A stretch of DNA of 7,721 nucleotides from DASWIV01 sp036397475 (GTDB taxonomy: Bacteria; JAJVIF01; JAPKYR01). The stretch lies in contig DASWIV010000335.1 of the NCBI GenBank assembly GCA_036397475.1, forward strand, positions 1 through 7,721, in the 5' to 3' direction. The position numbers and the translations under genes are program-made. The notes below the pieces were generated by a model, which made no database searches, was not told where the DNA came from, and saw only the letters and a list, made by a program, of their open reading frames with translations. This document shows positions 7,255 to 7,721 of this stretch, in pieces (position 1 is the first letter of the stretch; the number at the start of each line of letters is the position of its first letter).

Positions 7255-7689
7255 CTACAAATCTGTTTTAGATTTCTCAACTCCCAGACGTTTAATGCCC
7301 GCCCTGACCTCCTTAAGCAGCTCCATAAGTTCCTCTTCAAGGCCGCTCAGGCGGTCGCTAACGTAGTCGTCCGCCTGGTCGAGTATCTCCTCTGCGCGAT
7401 TTCTTGCGCCCTCAGTGATAGCATCTGCGTCTACAAGCTTTTCAGCCTTGCGGACAGCATTATCGATGATTTCTCCGGCTTCGGTACGGGCAGCCTCGAA
7501 AATCTTCTCCCTGTCGGCGGTGATATCCCTGGCCTGCTCTATTTCGACCGGGAGCGATTCGATCAGCATATCAATAAGTTCGAGTGCGCGCGACTGCGAT
7601 ATCACCGAGCGGTCAAACATGCCGGTGAACTGTCCTCCCTTGATGACGAGGGATCGCAGGCGTTCGAGGATGTCAGGAGATTCGATCAT
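7255..7689 (-). CDS. SepIVA/DivIVA-like coiled-coil protein (ATP synthase b-like)
   Basis: A 144-residue, highly charged, mostly helical protein with no membrane segment. From memory it resembles mycobacterial SepIVA in two blocks: ALELIDMLIESLPVEIEQAR (35-54), and the tail DDYVSDRLSGLEEELMELL (107-125). The middle (60-104) is Ala/Glu/Arg-rich with about 11-residue spacing (AARTEAGEI, AVRKAEKL, ARNRAEEI), as in b-subunit-type coiled coils, which explains why such proteins are often labelled ATP synthase subunit B. It is shorter than SepIVA, seemingly by loss of middle repeats. In actinobacteria and some other phyla such genes sit between coaD and the YceD/rpmF/rnc group, which fits the position next to rpmF here. 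The ATG at 7689 is the only start after an in-frame TGA at 7714-7716. The ribosome binding site is weak. A role in division or envelope growth is inferred only. Confidence 0.75.
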   Translation of the reverse strand: MIESPDILERLRSLVIKGGQFTGMFDRSVISQSRALELIDMLIESLPVEIEQARDITADREKIFEAARTEAGEIIDNAVRKAEKLVDADAITEGARNRAEEILDQADDYVSDRLSGLEEELMELLKEVRAGIKRLGVEKSKTDL

Positions 7690-7721
7690 TGAAGAGCATA
7701 CTATATCCGGTTTTCATCAAC

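Noticed and set aside
7204..7258. Seven-base inverted repeat GTAGTAT (7204-7210) and ATACTAC (7252-7258)
   Set aside because: The 41-base spacing, and one arm lying partly in coding sequence, make chance the likelier explanation, although the left arm overlaps the -10 box.
7228..7692. 154-codon plus-strand open frame
   Set aside because: It is antisense to the SepIVA-like gene, whose composition, coiled-coil pattern and neighbourhood are convincing. It also runs over the rpmF promoter region.
7701..7721. Possible tail of another minus-strand gene ending in TAG at 7703-7701
   Set aside because: Only six codons (VDENRI) are visible. coaD would be expected there from other genomes, but this cannot be tested here.

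Overview
This is a bacterial window with two unrelated gene blocks that converge near 6500-6710. Nothing in it fixes the phylum. A standard 64-residue ribosomal protein L32 with a four-cysteine zinc ribbon, a type II acyl carrier protein and sigma-70-like promoter hexamers show that it is bacterial. The mixed gene neighbourhood, with a SepIVA-like gene beside rpmF and then acpP, suits a poorly sampled or deep-branching lineage, but that is inference. I see no tRNA, rRNA, CRISPR array, insertion sequence or clear sign of recent transfer.

Plus strand, 1-5593: three tightly overlapping genes form one translational unit. A large envelope protein (5' end outside the window) is followed by a six-helix membrane protein and then a second large envelope protein. 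The two large proteins appear to be divergent paralogues. Each has an N-terminal beta-rich 'NTG' domain, an amidotransferase-like fold without an evident nucleophile, a two-helix membrane hairpin with a basic cytoplasmic turn, and a long beta-rich C-terminal domain with a shared R-x-Y-E motif. Most of each protein should therefore lie outside the cytoplasmic membrane. The set looks like the membrane and extracytoplasmic part of an ABC-2-type or similar envelope machine. An ATPase, if there is one, would be upstream of the window.

Plus strand, 5594-6495: a 125-base gap holds a plausible promoter and an overlapping inverted repeat. It is followed by a stand-alone 258-residue polytopic membrane protein of unknown function.

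Minus strand, 7689-6711: a short coiled-coil protein resembling actinobacterial SepIVA and ATP synthase b-like proteins comes first, then rpmF (L32), then acpP (acyl carrier protein). A textbook promoter (TTGACA, 17 bases, TATACT) in the gap before rpmF should drive rpmF-acpP, and an intrinsic terminator ends the unit at about 6629-6653. The usual plsX-fabH-fabD-fabG block that often separates rpmF from acpP is missing. The transcript thus ties a ribosomal protein directly to the carrier protein of fatty acid synthesis.

The most novel part is the paralogue / membrane protein / paralogue cassette. Its function cannot be settled from this window.
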